DNA of 64,000 nt from Klebsiella sp. WP3-W18-ESBL-02. Its GTDB lineage: Bacteria; Pseudomonadota; Gammaproteobacteria; Enterobacterales; Enterobacteriaceae. A program made the position numbers and the translations under genes. The notes beneath the pieces are model-generated. The model was not told where the DNA came from. It saw only the letters and a program-made list of their open reading frames with translations, and did no database searches. The DNA lies in NCBI RefSeq assembly GCF_014168815.1, contig NZ_AP021972.1:3286001-3350000 (forward strand), written 5' to 3'. Of the stretch, positions 24,929 to 34,602 are shown one piece after another; the first letter of the stretch is position 1; every line of letters begins with the position of its first letter.

Positions 24929-25894
24929 ATGGGCACGGCCAAACACAGTAAACTGCTTATCCTTGGTTCTGGACCTGCGGGATACACCGCTGCGGTCTAT
25001 GCTGCACGCGCAAACCTGCAACCGGTTCTGATTACCGGGCTGGAAAAAGGCGGTCAGCTGACCACCACCACAGAAGTGGAAAACTGGCCCGGCGATCCAA
25101 ACGATCTGACGGGTCCGCTGCTGATGGAACGTATGCATGAGCATGCGACCAAATTTGACACCGAAATTATTTTCGATCATATCCACAGCGTCGATCTGCA
25201 AAACCGTCCGTTCCGCCTGACCGGCGACAGCGGCGAGTACACCTGCGACGCGCTGATCGTCGCGACCGGCGCGTCTGCCCGCTATCTGGGCCTGCCGTCA
25301 GAAGAAGCGTTCAAAGGGCGCGGCGTTTCCGCCTGTGCCACCTGCGATGGTTTCTTCTACCGCAATCAGAAAGTGGCGGTCATCGGCGGCGGCAATACCG
25401 CCGTTGAAGAAGCGCTGTATCTGTCCAACATTGCGTCGGAAGTACACCTGATTCACCGTCGTGATGCTTTCCGTGCGGAAAAAATCCTGATCAAGCGTCT
25501 GATGGATAAAGTGGAAAGCGGTAATATCGTGCTGCACACCCACCGCACGCTGGAAGAAGTCACCGGCGATCAAATGGGCGTGAGCGGCCTGCGTTTGCGT
25601 CACACGGAAAGCGATGACATTGAGTCGCTGGACGTCGCGGGCCTGTTTGTCGCTATCGGCCATAGCCCGAATACCGCGATTTTCGAAGGTCAGTTAGAAC
25701 TGGAGAACGGCTACATCAAAGTGCAGTCCGGGATCCACGGCAACGCCACCCAGACCAGCGTACCTGGCGTGTTCGCCGCGGGCGACGTCATGGACCACAT
25801 TTACCGTCAGGCAATTACCTCTGCGGGCACCGGCTGTATGGCAGCGCTGGACGCAGAACGCTACCTCGACGGTCTGGCTGACGCCTGCAAATAA
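24929..25894 (+). CDS. trxB: Thioredoxin-disulfide reductase
   Basis: TrxB is a cytosolic FAD enzyme that uses NADPH to reduce thioredoxin. The 321-aa product begins MGTAKHSKLLILGSGPAGYT. The FAD-binding GxGxxG is at residues 13-18, the redox-active CATC pair is C136/C139, and the NADPH-binding GGGNTAVEEA follows at about residues 153-162. The second FAD segment, GVFAAGDVMD, is near 280. Length and motifs match the low-molecular-weight reductase of E. coli. It is divergent from lrp and upstream of cydDC, with a terminator between. Confidence 0.98.
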   Translation: MGTAKHSKLLILGSGPAGYTAAVYAARANLQPVLITGLEKGGQLTTTTEVENWPGDPNDLTGPLLMERMHEHATKFDTEIIFDHIHSVDLQNRPFRLTGDSGEYTCDALIVATGASARYLGLPSEEAFKGRGVSACATCDGFFYRNQKVAVIGGGNTAVEEALYLSNIASEVHLIHRRDAFRAEKILIKRLMDKVESGNIVLHTHRTLEEVTGDQMGVSGLRLRHTESDDIESLDVAGLFVAIGHSPNTAIFEGQLELENGYIKVQSGIHGNATQTSVPGVFAAGDVMDHIYRQAITSAGTGCMAALDAERYLDGLADACK

Positions 25895-25919
25895 TCTTTA
25901 CAAGTCAGTAACAAAAGTA

Positions 25920-25951
25920 AAAAAGGCGACGATAAGTCGCCTTTATTTTTT
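25920..25951 (+). terminator. Terminator between trxB and cydD
   Basis: AAGGCGAC-gataa-GTCGCCTT stem followed by TATTTTTT. It lies 26 nt past the trxB stop and separates it from cydDC. Confidence 0.9.
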
Positions 25952-26017
25952 CTGCGATGTAACATTGCCGCGCCTATAACAGAAACCATTATCCATAAGC
26001 CACCTGCTAAGCGCCCA

Positions 26018-27784
26018 ATGAATAAAAGTCGCCAACACGAACTCACCCGCTGGCTCAAACAGCAAAGCGTCCTGTCGCGCCGCTGGTTGATGCTCTCCCG
26101 CCTGCTCGGTTTCGCCAGTGGGGTACTGATTATTGCGCAGGCCTGGCTGCTGGCCCGCATACTCCATCACATGATCATGGAGAGTATTCCGCGCGAGGCG
26201 CTGCTGATGCCGTTTATTCAGCTTGTGCTGGTGTTTGTGCTGCGAGCCTGGGTCGTGTGGCTGCGCGAGCGTGTGGGCTTCCATGCCGGGCAGCAAATTC
26301 GCTTTGAGATCCGTCGTCAGGTGCTGGACCGATTGCAGCAGGCTGGCCCGGCATGGATTCAGGGCAAACCTGCCGGCAGCTGGGCAACGCTTATCCTTGA
26401 GCAGATTGACGACATGCATGACTACTACGCCCGCTATCTGCCGCAAATGGCGCTGGCCGTCTGCGTGCCGCTGCTGATCGTCGTGGCGATTTTCCCTTCG
26501 AACTGGGCTGCCGCACTCATTCTGCTGGTCACGGCCCCGTTAATCCCGCTGTTTATGGCGCTGGTAGGGATGGGCGCCGCCGATGCTAACCGCCGAAACT
26601 TCCTTGCCCTGGCGCGCCTGAGTGGCCACTTCCTGGACCGCCTGCGGGGGATGGACACCTTACGTATTTTCGGCCGCGGCGAAGCCGAGACCGACAGCAT
26701 TCGCGAAGCCTCGCAGGATTTCCGCCAGCGCACCATGGAAGTCCTGCGCCTGGCGTTTCTCTCCTCTGGCGTGCTGGAGTTCTTTACGTCGCTATCGATT
26801 GCGCTGGTGGCGGTGTACTTCGGTTTCTCCTACCTGGGCGAGCTGAACTTCGGCAGCTACGGTGCAGCGGTAACGCTTTCCTCCGGCTTCCTGGCGCTGA
26901 TTCTGGCACCAGAATTCTTTCAACCGCTGCGCGATTTAGGCACATTTTACCATGCTAAAGCGCAGGCGGTGGGTGCCGCCGATAGCCTGAAGACCTTCCT
27001 TGAAGCACCGCTGGCGCACCCGGAGCAGGGAGACCAGATACTGGATACCAGCGAGCCGGTTTCGTTAAGCGCGCAGGATCTGTTTATCACCTCGCCGGAA
27101 GGCAAAATGCTCGTCGGCCCGCTCAATTTCACGCTCCATGCCGGGCAACGTGCGGTGCTGGTCGGGCAAAGTGGTTCAGGGAAAAGCTCGTTGCTTAACG
27201 TCCTGGCCGGATTCCTGCCCTACCGCGGCTCGCTCAAGGTTAACGGCGTCGAACTGCGCCATCTTCAGCCGGAAGGCTGGCGTCAGCTGATGAGCTGGGT
27301 GGGCCAAAACCCGCAGCTTCCGGCCGCCACGCTGCGCGAGAACGTGCTGCTGGGCAACCCCGACGCGAGCGAACAGCAGCTGCATCAGGCGCTGGAAAAA
27401 GCGTGGGTTAACGAGTTTCTGCCGCAGTTGCCCGAGGGTATCGACACCGCCGTTGGCGAACAGGCGGCGCGTCTGTCTGTCGGCCAGGCGCAGCGCGTTG
27501 CCGTCGCCCGTGCGCTACTCGCGCCTTGCCGCCTGCTGCTGTTGGATGAACCGGCCGCCAGCCTGGACGCGCACAGCGAAAGGCGCGTGATGCAGGCGCT
27601 GACCGACGCCTCTACTCAGCAAACCACGCTGATGGTCACTCACCAGCTGGAAGGCCTTGCTGAATGGGATGCCATCTGGGTCATGGAAAACGGCCAGATT
27701 ATCGAACAAGGGACGTATCAGCAGCTGCTGGACATGCAGGGCGTGTTTGCCAGCCTGCTGGCCCATCGTCAGGAGGAGATCTAA
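26018..27784 (+). CDS. cydD: ABC exporter CydD (thiol/heme-linked, cytochrome bd assembly)
   Basis: CydD forms a heterodimeric inner-membrane ABC transporter with CydC. The complex exports cysteine/glutathione (heme binding is also reported) and is needed to assemble cytochrome bd oxidase. The product is 588 aa, beginning MNKSRQHELTRWLKQQ. Six membrane helices occupy about residues 1-320. The nucleotide-binding domain has Walker A GQSGSGKSS (about 385-393), the signature LSVGQAQRVAVARALL (about 488-503) and Walker B LLLLDEPAASLD. cydC starts at the very next base after the cydD stop, so translation is coupled. Confidence 0.97.
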   Translation: MNKSRQHELTRWLKQQSVLSRRWLMLSRLLGFASGVLIIAQAWLLARILHHMIMESIPREALLMPFIQLVLVFVLRAWVVWLRERVGFHAGQQIRFEIRRQVLDRLQQAGPAWIQGKPAGSWATLILEQIDDMHDYYARYLPQMALAVCVPLLIVVAIFPSNWAAALILLVTAPLIPLFMALVGMGAADANRRNFLALARLSGHFLDRLRGMDTLRIFGRGEAETDSIREASQDFRQRTMEVLRLAFLSSGVLEFFTSLSIALVAVYFGFSYLGELNFGSYGAAVTLSSGFLALILAPEFFQPLRDLGTFYHAKAQAVGAADSLKTFLEAPLAHPEQGDQILDTSEPVSLSAQDLFITSPEGKMLVGPLNFTLHAGQRAVLVGQSGSGKSSLLNVLAGFLPYRGSLKVNGVELRHLQPEGWRQLMSWVGQNPQLPAATLRENVLLGNPDASEQQLHQALEKAWVNEFLPQLPEGIDTAVGEQAARLSVGQAQRVAVARALLAPCRLLLLDEPAASLDAHSERRVMQALTDASTQQTTLMVTHQLEGLAEWDAIWVMENGQIIEQGTYQQLLDMQGVFASLLAHRQEEI

Positions 27785-29509
27785 ATGCGCGCACTGTTGC
27801 CTTATCTGGCGCTCTATAAACGCCATAAATGGCTCTTAAGCCTCGGCGTGGTTCTGGCGATCGTTACCTTACTCGCGAGCATTGGCCTGCTGACGCTGTC
27901 AGGCTGGTTCCTTTCTGCCTCGGCGGTGGTCGGCTTTGCCGGCGCCTACAGTTTTAACTACATGCTGCCTGCTGCCGGTGTGCGCGGCGCGGCTATCATC
28001 CGTACCGCCGGGCGCTATTTTGAGCGTCTGGTCAGCCACGATGCAACCTTCCGGGTGTTAGCGCATCTGCGGGTATTCACCTTTAGCAAGCTGCTTCCGC
28101 TTTCTCCTGCGGGGCTGGCGCGCTTTCGTCAGGGCGAGCTGCTCAACCGTATGGTGGCAGACGTCGATACTCTGGACCATTTGTACCTGCGGGTCATTTC
28201 GCCGCTGGTGGGCGCGCTGGTGGTCATTCTGGTGGTCACCGCCGGTCTGAGCCTGCTGGACGTCAGCCTGGCGCTAATGCTCGGCGGGATTATGCTTGCC
28301 ACGCTGCTGATTCTGCCGCCGCTGTTTTATCGCGCAGGTAAACCAACCGGCGAGCAGCTCACGGCGCTGCGCGGTCAGTACCGTCAGCAGTTAACCGGCT
28401 GGCTCCAGGGCCAGGCCGAGCTGACCATTTTCAACGCCAGCGACCGCTACCGTAAGCAAATGGAACAAACCGAGCTGAACTGGCACGATGCCCAGCGTCG
28501 CCAGTCAGAACTGACCGCGCTTTCTCAGGCGTTGATGCTGCTGATCGGTGCCGTGGCGGTCGTCTCGATGCTGTGGCTGGCAGCAGGCGGCGTTGGCGAT
28601 AATGCCCAGCCGGGCGCGCTGATCGCGCTCTTCGTCTTCTGTGCGCTGGCGGCCTTCGAAGCGCTCGCCCCGGTGACCGGCGCCTTCCAGCATCTGGGGC
28701 AGGTTATCGCCTCGGCGCTGCGCGTCAGCCAGATTATCGAACAGCAGCCGGAAGTCACCTTCCCGCAGCAGGCCGCCGCCGCGCCTCATCAACAGGTGGC
28801 GCTCACCCTTGAACAGATTACCTTTACCTATCCGGAGCAGTCGCAGCCGGCGCTGGATAATCTGACGTTGCACGTCGCGGCCGGTGAACATATTGCAATC
28901 CTTGGCCGGACCGGCTGCGGTAAATCGACCCTGCTGCAGCTACTGACCCGAGCCTGGGATCCGCAGCGCGGCCGTATTCAGTTGAACGATACGCCTCTCA
29001 ACCAGTTGGACGAACACACGCTGCGCCAGACCATTAGCCTGGTGCCGCAGCGCGTACATCTGTTCAGCGCAACGCTGCGCGACAACCTGCTGTTGGCCAG
29101 ACCCGATGCCAGCGATGAAAAGCTGGCAAACGTGCTGCGCCGCACCGGTCTGGAAAAGCTGCTGGAAGACGCCGGGCTCAACAGCTGGCTGGGCGAAGGT
29201 GGCCGTCAGCTTTCCGGCGGCGAGCTGCGCCGTCTGGGCATTGCCCGCGCGCTGCTGCACGATGCGCCGCTGATGCTGCTGGATGAACCCACTGAAGGGC
29301 TGGACGCCACGACGGAGAATCAGATTCTCGAACTGTTGGCGGACGTGATGCAGAACAAAACGCTACTGATGGTCACCCATCGCCTGCGTGGTCTGGCGCG
29401 ATTTAATCAGATAATTGTCATGGACAACGGGCAAATTATTGAGCAAGGTAATCATACAGAACTGCTGGCAAAACAAGGTCGTTACTACCAGTTTAAACAG
29501 CGTCTGTAG
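27785..29509 (+). CDS. cydC: ABC exporter CydC
   Basis: CydC is the partner of CydD in the thiol exporter required for cytochrome bd and periplasmic redox balance. The 574-aa product begins MRALLPYLALYKRHKW, with six membrane helices in the first 310 residues. The nucleotide-binding domain has Walker A GRTGCGKSTL (about residues 373-382), a canonical signature LSGGELRRLGIARALL and Walker B LMLLDEPTEGLD. The ATG follows the cydD TAA with no gap. CydC has the consensus LSGGE while CydD has LSVGQ, an asymmetry usual in heterodimeric exporters. Confidence 0.97.
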   Translation: MRALLPYLALYKRHKWLLSLGVVLAIVTLLASIGLLTLSGWFLSASAVVGFAGAYSFNYMLPAAGVRGAAIIRTAGRYFERLVSHDATFRVLAHLRVFTFSKLLPLSPAGLARFRQGELLNRMVADVDTLDHLYLRVISPLVGALVVILVVTAGLSLLDVSLALMLGGIMLATLLILPPLFYRAGKPTGEQLTALRGQYRQQLTGWLQGQAELTIFNASDRYRKQMEQTELNWHDAQRRQSELTALSQALMLLIGAVAVVSMLWLAAGGVGDNAQPGALIALFVFCALAAFEALAPVTGAFQHLGQVIASALRVSQIIEQQPEVTFPQQAAAAPHQQVALTLEQITFTYPEQSQPALDNLTLHVAAGEHIAILGRTGCGKSTLLQLLTRAWDPQRGRIQLNDTPLNQLDEHTLRQTISLVPQRVHLFSATLRDNLLLARPDASDEKLANVLRRTGLEKLLEDAGLNSWLGEGGRQLSGGELRRLGIARALLHDAPLMLLDEPTEGLDATTENQILELLADVMQNKTLLMVTHRLRGLARFNQIIVMDNGQIIEQGNHTELLAKQGRYYQFKQRL

Positions 29510-29550
29510 ACTATGATTGAGTAAACTTTGTCTCGTGGGGTTATCGCGAT

Positions 29551-30255
29551 ATGCGCCTTGTGCAGCTTTCTCGTCATTCGATTGCTTTTCCCTCACCTGA
29601 GGGCGCATTACGTGAACCAAACGGACTGCTGGCGTTAGGCGGCGATCTCGGCCCGGCGCGCCTGTTGATGGCCTATCAACGCGGGATCTTCCCGTGGTTT
29701 TCACCCGGCGACCCGATCCTCTGGTGGTCGCCGGATCCCCGTGCCGTTTTGTGGCCCGAACAGTTTCACCTCAGCCGCAGTATGAAGCGTTTTCATCGCC
29801 AGTCGCCCTATCATGTCACCCTCAACTACGCATTCAGTGATGTGATCGAAGGCTGTGCCCAGGATCGCCATGAAGGCACCTGGATCACCACCGGTATCAG
29901 CCTGGCCTATCAGCGCCTGCATGAGCTTGGCCATGCGCATTCCATTGAAGTCTGGCAGGGCGAAACGCTGGTCGGCGGTATGTACGGCGTGGCGATGGGC
30001 GAGCTGTTCTGCGGCGAGTCAATGTTCAGCCGTGCGGAAAATGCCTCTAAAACGGCCCTGTACGTCTTCTGCGAGGCGTTCAGCCGTGCGGGCGGCAAAC
30101 TCATTGACTGCCAGGTGTTAAACGGCCATACGGCTTCTCTGGGCGCAATTGAGATACCTCGCCGCGACTACCTTGAACAGCTGAATGTTCTGCGCACGCA
30201 GCGGCTGAATGATAAATTCTGGGTACCAAGGCGTCTCTTTTCGCCCCAGGCGTAA
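29551..30255 (+). CDS. aat: Leucyl/phenylalanyl-tRNA-protein transferase
   Basis: Aat attaches Leu or Phe from aminoacyl-tRNA to proteins with N-terminal Arg or Lys. This makes them N-degrons for ClpS-ClpAP, whose genes lie 1-3 kb downstream in this window. The product is 234 aa, beginning MRLVQLSRHSIAFPSP. The family core FPWFSPGDPILWWSPDPRAVL is near residues 49-69, and FCGESMFSRAENASK near 151-165. It follows cydC by 41 bp on the same strand and may be partly cotranscribed. The 284 bp to infA contains no gene but should carry an infA promoter. Confidence 0.96.
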   Translation: MRLVQLSRHSIAFPSPEGALREPNGLLALGGDLGPARLLMAYQRGIFPWFSPGDPILWWSPDPRAVLWPEQFHLSRSMKRFHRQSPYHVTLNYAFSDVIEGCAQDRHEGTWITTGISLAYQRLHELGHAHSIEVWQGETLVGGMYGVAMGELFCGESMFSRAENASKTALYVFCEAFSRAGGKLIDCQVLNGHTASLGAIEIPRRDYLEQLNVLRTQRLNDKFWVPRRLFSPQA

Positions 30256-30536
30256 ATGTTTTCAGCACAATTTCCATCAGGATGATATAATTGCCGACGA
30301 GAGTCGCTTCTGCCTTTTGCCCCGCCGCCGTTTGGGAATCATTCGAGTCAGATAACGCCCACGTTTATCCTGCTGTTTCCGGCCTGGTTCGCGCCCATCA
30401 CATGCTGTTTTGGTGTGGTGAAAGGGTAATGCGCAAAAACGACTTTCGCCGATTAATACGCACAATTCTTTACTTACATGATGAACTTCGGCATTATCTT
30501 GCCGGTTCAAATTACGGTAGTGATACCCCAGAGGAT

Positions 30537-30758
<222 letters not shown>

Positions 30759-30816
30759 TCGCCGCAGATAATGAGCGTTGGCGCCCTATTCGCCGAGCGC
30801 TATTTGCCGAAAACTG

Positions 30817-30844
30817 ATGCCCTGCTTATGCGGGGCATTTTTTT
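30817..30844 (+). terminator. Rho-independent terminator after infA
   Basis: ATGCCC pairs with GGGCAT, extended by an inner GC pairing, and is followed by seven T. It lies 59 nt past the infA stop. Confidence 0.88.
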
Positions 30845-30868
30845 ATGTATTAAAACGGTATAGCGTGA

Positions 30869-31093
30869 CTAGCGTAACGCCGCTTCGGGTTTGCGCGATT
30901 TTTGCCAGTGATGGTGTTCACGCAAGCCTTCCGCCGACTCTTCCGCCACTGCACGTAGTTCATCGCTATCAGCTTCATGGCGTAGCTGGTGATCGGCATT
31001 TTTTACCCACAGATACTGATGACCTTTATGACCCGCCATCAGTTGTCCTGAAAATAACGCACAGGTGAGTAAAATCACCGACAACGCTTTCAT
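30869..31093 (-). CDS. Small exported protein of unknown function
   Basis: The 74-aa product is not one I can name. It begins MKALSVILLTCALFSGQLMAG, a typical cleavable signal peptide with likely cleavage after about residue 20 (LMA/GH). The mature part, of about 54 residues, is charged and histidine-rich (HKGHQYLW, NADHQLRHEADSDELRAVAEE, HHHWQKSRK), suggesting a soluble periplasmic peptide that might bind metal. Two further ATGs lie 6 and 9 bp upstream; the one at 31091-31093 is favoured because GGTGG sits 10 nt before it. It occupies the infA-clpA gap, where E. coli carries serW. Coding sense is supported by the signal peptide rather than by family recognition. Confidence 0.6.
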   Translation of the reverse strand: MKALSVILLTCALFSGQLMAGHKGHQYLWVKNADHQLRHEADSDELRAVAEESAEGLREHHHWQKSRKPEAALR

Positions 31094-31229
31094 CAACATC
31101 ATGCCACCGTTTGGTTATATTCTTCCGCCATCATGCCAGTCGCTACGTCGGGTTATTATTCGGCAGTTAAAATTAGCGCAAACGGATTGTCAGTGATAAA
31201 TACAGAGATAATGCCGAGAGAAACCGCAT

Positions 31230-31263
31230 AAAAAAACCGAGCGGCTAAGCGCTCGGTTTTTAT
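31230..31263. terminator. Terminator after clpA
   Basis: ACCGAGCG-gctaag-CGCTCGGT stem with A6 on one side and T5 on the other, so it can act from either strand. It is placed 20 nt past the clpA stop on the minus strand. Confidence 0.9.
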
Positions 31264-31282
31264 TTCATGACTAATTAGATCG

Positions 31283-33559
31283 TCAGTGCGCCGCTTCCGG
31301 CTTATGTTTCTGCGCGCTGTGGAAACCGTAGGTCAGCTCGTTTTTCTCTTTATCGAGCGCCACGGTGACCTGCCCGCCGTCCACCAGCGAACCGAACAGC
31401 AGCTCGTTAGCCAGCGGTTTCTTCAGGTTATCCTGAATCACACGCGCCATCGGGCGCGCACCCATCGCGCGGTCGTAGCCTTTATCGGCCAGCCAGTTGC
31501 GGGCCTCCTGGCTCACTTCCAGCGACACGCCTTTCTGATCCAGCTGTACCTGCAGCTCGACGATGAACTTATCCACCACCTGATGGATCACATCGGTAGA
31601 CAAGTGATCGAACCAGATAATGTTGTCCAGACGGTTACGGAACTCCGGCGTAAAGATCTTTTTGATCTCTTCCATCGCGTCGGTGCTGTTGTCCTGTTGG
31701 ATAAGCCCGATCGATTTACGCTCGGTTTCACGCACGCCAGCGTTGGTGGTCATTACCAGCACGACGTTGCGGAAATCAGCCTTACGCCCGTTGTTATCGG
31801 TCAGCGTACCGTTGTCCATCACCTGCAGCAGCAGGTTAAAGACGTCCGGATGCGCTTTCTCGATTTCGTCCAGCAGCAGCACCGCGTGCGGATGCTTGAT
31901 GACCGCATCGGTCAGCAGACCGCCCTGATCGAAGCCTACGTATCCCGGAGGCGCGCCAATCAGGCGACTCACCGTATGGCGTTCCATATATTCGGACATA
32001 TCGAAACGCAGCAGCTCAATGCCCATCGCTTTCGCCAGTTGGACAGTCACTTCCGTTTTACCCACCCCGGTCGGGCCCGCAAACAGGAAGGAGCCCACCG
32101 GGCGATGCTCGTGGCCAAGACCCGCGCGGCTCATCTTAATAGCTTCGGTCAGCGCGTCGATGGCTTTATCCTGGCCGAATACCAGCATTTTCAGACGGTT
32201 GCCAAGCGTTTTCAGCGTATCGCGATCGCTCTGGGAGACGCTTTTCTCCGGGATACGCGCAATGCGTGCCACCACGGATTCGATATCCGCCACGTTGATC
32301 GTTTTCTTACGCTTGCTCACCGGCATCAGACGGGCGCGCGCGCCAGCCTCATCAATGACGTCAATGGCCTTATCCGGCAGATGACGATCGTTGATGTATT
32401 TTACCGCCAGCTCCACCGCTGCCCGTACCGCTTTCGCGGTGTAGCGAACGTCGTGGTGCGCTTCGTACTTCGGCTTCAGACCGTTGAGGATCTGCACGGT
32501 CTCTTCCACCGACGGCTCGGTAATATCAATTTTCTGGAAACGACGCGCCAGCGCCCTGTCCTTCTCAAAGATATTGCTGAATTCCTGATAGGTGGTTGAG
32601 CCCATCACGCGAATCTTACCGCTCGACAGCAGCGGTTTGATCAAGTTGGCGGCATCGACCTGGCCGCCGGACGCCGCACCCGCACCGATAATGGTGTGGA
32701 TCTCGTCAATGAACAGAATACTGTTGGTATCCTGCTCGAGCTGCTTGAGCAGCGCTTTAAAGCGTTTTTCGAAATCACCGCGATACTTAGTCCCCGCCAG
32801 CAGCGAGCCAATATCCAGCGCATAAATTGTGCAGTCGGCCATAATTTCCGGCACGTCACCGCGCACGATACGCCATGCCAGCCCTTCAGCAATGGCCGTT
32901 TTACCGACGCCAGATTCCCCCACCAGCAGCGGGTTGTTTTTACGACGGCGGCACAGTACCTGAATGGTGCGCTCCAGCTCTTTGTCGCGACCAATCAGCG
33001 GGTCAATCCCCCCGACGCGAGCAAGCTGATTAAGGTTGGTGGTGAAGTTTTCCATACGTTCCTCCCCGCCTGCTTGCTCTTCGTTAGGCTGCTGATTTCC
33101 GGCGTCGGAAGACTGGCTCGGCTCGTCTTTGCGCGTACCGTGAGAAATGAAGTTCACCACGTCGAGGCGGCTGACTTCATGCTTACGCAGCAGATAGGCG
33201 GCCTGCGATTCCTGCTCGCTGAAAATCGCCACAAGTACGTTGGCGCCGGTCACTTCGCTGCGCCCGGAAGACTGGACGTGGAAAACCGCGCGCTGCAGAA
33301 CACGCTGGAAGCTGAGCGTGGGTTGCGTTTCGCGCTCTTCCTCACTGACCGGCAGCACCGGCGTGGTTTGTTCAATGAAGGCTTCGAGTTCTTGACGCAG
33401 CGCCACCAGGTCGACCGAACACGCTTCCAGCGCTTCGCGGGCCGATGGGTTGCTCAGCAGAGCCAGCAACAGATGCTCGACGGTCATAAACTCGTGACGG
33501 TGCTCGCGCGCTCTGGCGAAAGCCATATTTAAACTGAGTTCCAGTTCTTGATTGAGCAT
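31283..33559 (-). CDS. clpA: ATP-dependent Clp protease ATP-binding subunit ClpA
   Basis: ClpA is the hexameric double-AAA+ unfoldase that feeds substrates into ClpP; with ClpS it degrades N-degron proteins. The product is 758 aa, beginning MLNQELELSLNMAFAR. The N domain (1-140) binds ClpS. The first AAA+ has Walker A GESGVGKT (about residue 214 on) and Walker B LFIDEIH. The second has GPTGVGKT (about 495 on) and LLLDEIEKAHPD. The IGL loop for docking ClpP is present in RKSIGLIQQD. The internal methionine in GGEERMENF is where the shorter ClpA form starts in E. coli. The start is five codons inside the longest frame, chosen by homology. It lies 29 bp after clpS. Confidence 0.98.
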   Translation of the reverse strand: MLNQELELSLNMAFARAREHRHEFMTVEHLLLALLSNPSAREALEACSVDLVALRQELEAFIEQTTPVLPVSEEERETQPTLSFQRVLQRAVFHVQSSGRSEVTGANVLVAIFSEQESQAAYLLRKHEVSRLDVVNFISHGTRKDEPSQSSDAGNQQPNEEQAGGEERMENFTTNLNQLARVGGIDPLIGRDKELERTIQVLCRRRKNNPLLVGESGVGKTAIAEGLAWRIVRGDVPEIMADCTIYALDIGSLLAGTKYRGDFEKRFKALLKQLEQDTNSILFIDEIHTIIGAGAASGGQVDAANLIKPLLSSGKIRVMGSTTYQEFSNIFEKDRALARRFQKIDITEPSVEETVQILNGLKPKYEAHHDVRYTAKAVRAAVELAVKYINDRHLPDKAIDVIDEAGARARLMPVSKRKKTINVADIESVVARIARIPEKSVSQSDRDTLKTLGNRLKMLVFGQDKAIDALTEAIKMSRAGLGHEHRPVGSFLFAGPTGVGKTEVTVQLAKAMGIELLRFDMSEYMERHTVSRLIGAPPGYVGFDQGGLLTDAVIKHPHAVLLLDEIEKAHPDVFNLLLQVMDNGTLTDNNGRKADFRNVVLVMTTNAGVRETERKSIGLIQQDNSTDAMEEIKKIFTPEFRNRLDNIIWFDHLSTDVIHQVVDKFIVELQVQLDQKGVSLEVSQEARNWLADKGYDRAMGARPMARVIQDNLKKPLANELLFGSLVDGGQVTVALDKEKNELTYGFHSAQKHKPEAAH

Positions 33560-33588
33560 AGGCACCTCCCCCAATTTTCATGCCTGTA

Positions 33589-33909
33589 TCAGGCTTGTTC
33601 CAGCGTACACAGCAGCGGATGCTCGTTCTCCCTCGCGTACTGGTTCACCATGGCCACTTTGGTTTCGGCGACTTCTGCCGTGAAAACACCACAAATGGCT
33701 TTACCCTGATAGTGAACCGTTAGCATCAGCTGTGTTGCGCGTTCAACATCATAAGAAAAGAATTTTTGTAACACGTCAATAACAAACTCCATCGGAGTGT
33801 AATCATCATTGACCAATATCACTTTATACATTGACGGGGGTTTAAGCCCATCCTGAAGTTTGTCTGCCGAAAGCTGGTCGAAGTCCAGCCAGTCTCTGGT
33901 CTTACTCAT
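33589..33909 (-). CDS. clpS: ClpAP adaptor protein ClpS
   Basis: ClpS binds N-terminal Leu, Phe, Tyr or Trp and hands such proteins to ClpAP in the cytosol. The 106-aa product begins MSKTRDWLDFDQLSAD, with a flexible N-terminal tail. The adaptor core has the signature VILVNDDYTPMEFVIDVLQKFF (parts VILVNDDYTP and MEFVIDVL, about residues 30-52), which holds the N-degron pocket. It lies upstream of clpA in the same direction and is divergent from cspD. Confidence 0.97.
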   Translation of the reverse strand: MSKTRDWLDFDQLSADKLQDGLKPPSMYKVILVNDDYTPMEFVIDVLQKFFSYDVERATQLMLTVHYQGKAICGVFTAEVAETKVAMVNQYARENEHPLLCTLEQA

Positions 33910-34303
33910 TGTCAGTCATCATCGTCGGTGTCATCACTTGCTGCTGACGAGGCTGCGTACACTTCAGGGCCCGTTTTATCACCGGAATTAATGACACATC
34001 CCTCGTTTATCACGTTACCCATCGTTCATGTGTATACAGCTTCTCAATTTACTGTAGATCATAGATAACTATCACCTATAGCTGTCATTCGCGAACTCTG
34101 TCACATTCCCGTCAATAGCGTTAACTGCTTCAAATTTTGGCGCATTTTCCCCCTTCACTCCTCCTCAAACGCTTGACGCACTGTACGAAATATCTAAATT
34201 GTACTGGCGAGAGTTGGTGAGGTTTTGAACAACTCCTGACTCCACCACCGGTTCATTCCATCTACTTATAAACGTATAATAGTGTTACGAAGGATGTCGA
34301 AGT
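33910..34303. promoter_or_regulatory. clpS-cspD divergent intergenic region
   Basis: This 394-bp gap carries both promoters and no gene. TATAAT at 34275-34280 is a good -10 element for cspD, about 24 bp before its start codon; its -35 region (34252-34257, TTCATT) is weak. Stationary-phase induction of cspD is known in E. coli. Nothing else was recognised. Confidence 0.55.
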
Positions 34304-34525
34304 ATGGAAATGGGTACTGTTAAGTGGTTCAACAATGCCAAAGGGTTCGGTTTCATTTGCCCGGAAGGCGGTGGCGAGGACATCTTCGCCCATTACTCCA
34401 CCATCCAGATGGATGGGTACAGAACGTTAAAAGCCGGGCAAGCCGTCCAGTTTGATGTCCACGAGGGGCCGAAAGGTAATCATGCCAGCGTGATTATCCC
34501 CGTGGAAGCAGAAACAGCCGCCTAG
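34304..34525 (+). CDS. cspD: Cold-shock-like protein CspD
   Basis: CspD is a nucleic-acid-binding OB-fold protein that inhibits replication and rises in stationary phase and starvation rather than in the cold. The 73-aa product begins MEMGTVKWFNNAKGFGFI. RNP1 (KGFGFI, residues 13-18) and RNP2 (DIFAHY) are intact. The C-terminal tail ENPHEGPK-type region has DVHEGPKGNHASV. E. coli CspD is 74 aa. It is divergent from clpS and convergent with macB, with a shared terminator between. Confidence 0.96.
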   Translation: MEMGTVKWFNNAKGFGFICPEGGGEDIFAHYSTIQMDGYRTLKAGQAVQFDVHEGPKGNHASVIIPVEAETAA

Positions 34526-34556
34526 TTTACTGCCCCATTGTGTACATCCCGCTGTC

Positions 34557-34587
34557 AAAATGCCAGTCCTTCTGACTGGCATTTTTT
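34557..34587. terminator. Bidirectional terminator between cspD and macB
   Basis: AATGCCAGTC-cttct-GACTGGCATT stem with T6 on the plus strand and A4 on the other side. It ends cspD and may also stop macAB transcripts arriving on the minus strand. Confidence 0.9.
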
Positions 34588-34602
34588 CATTTATTTTCGC
34601 CC

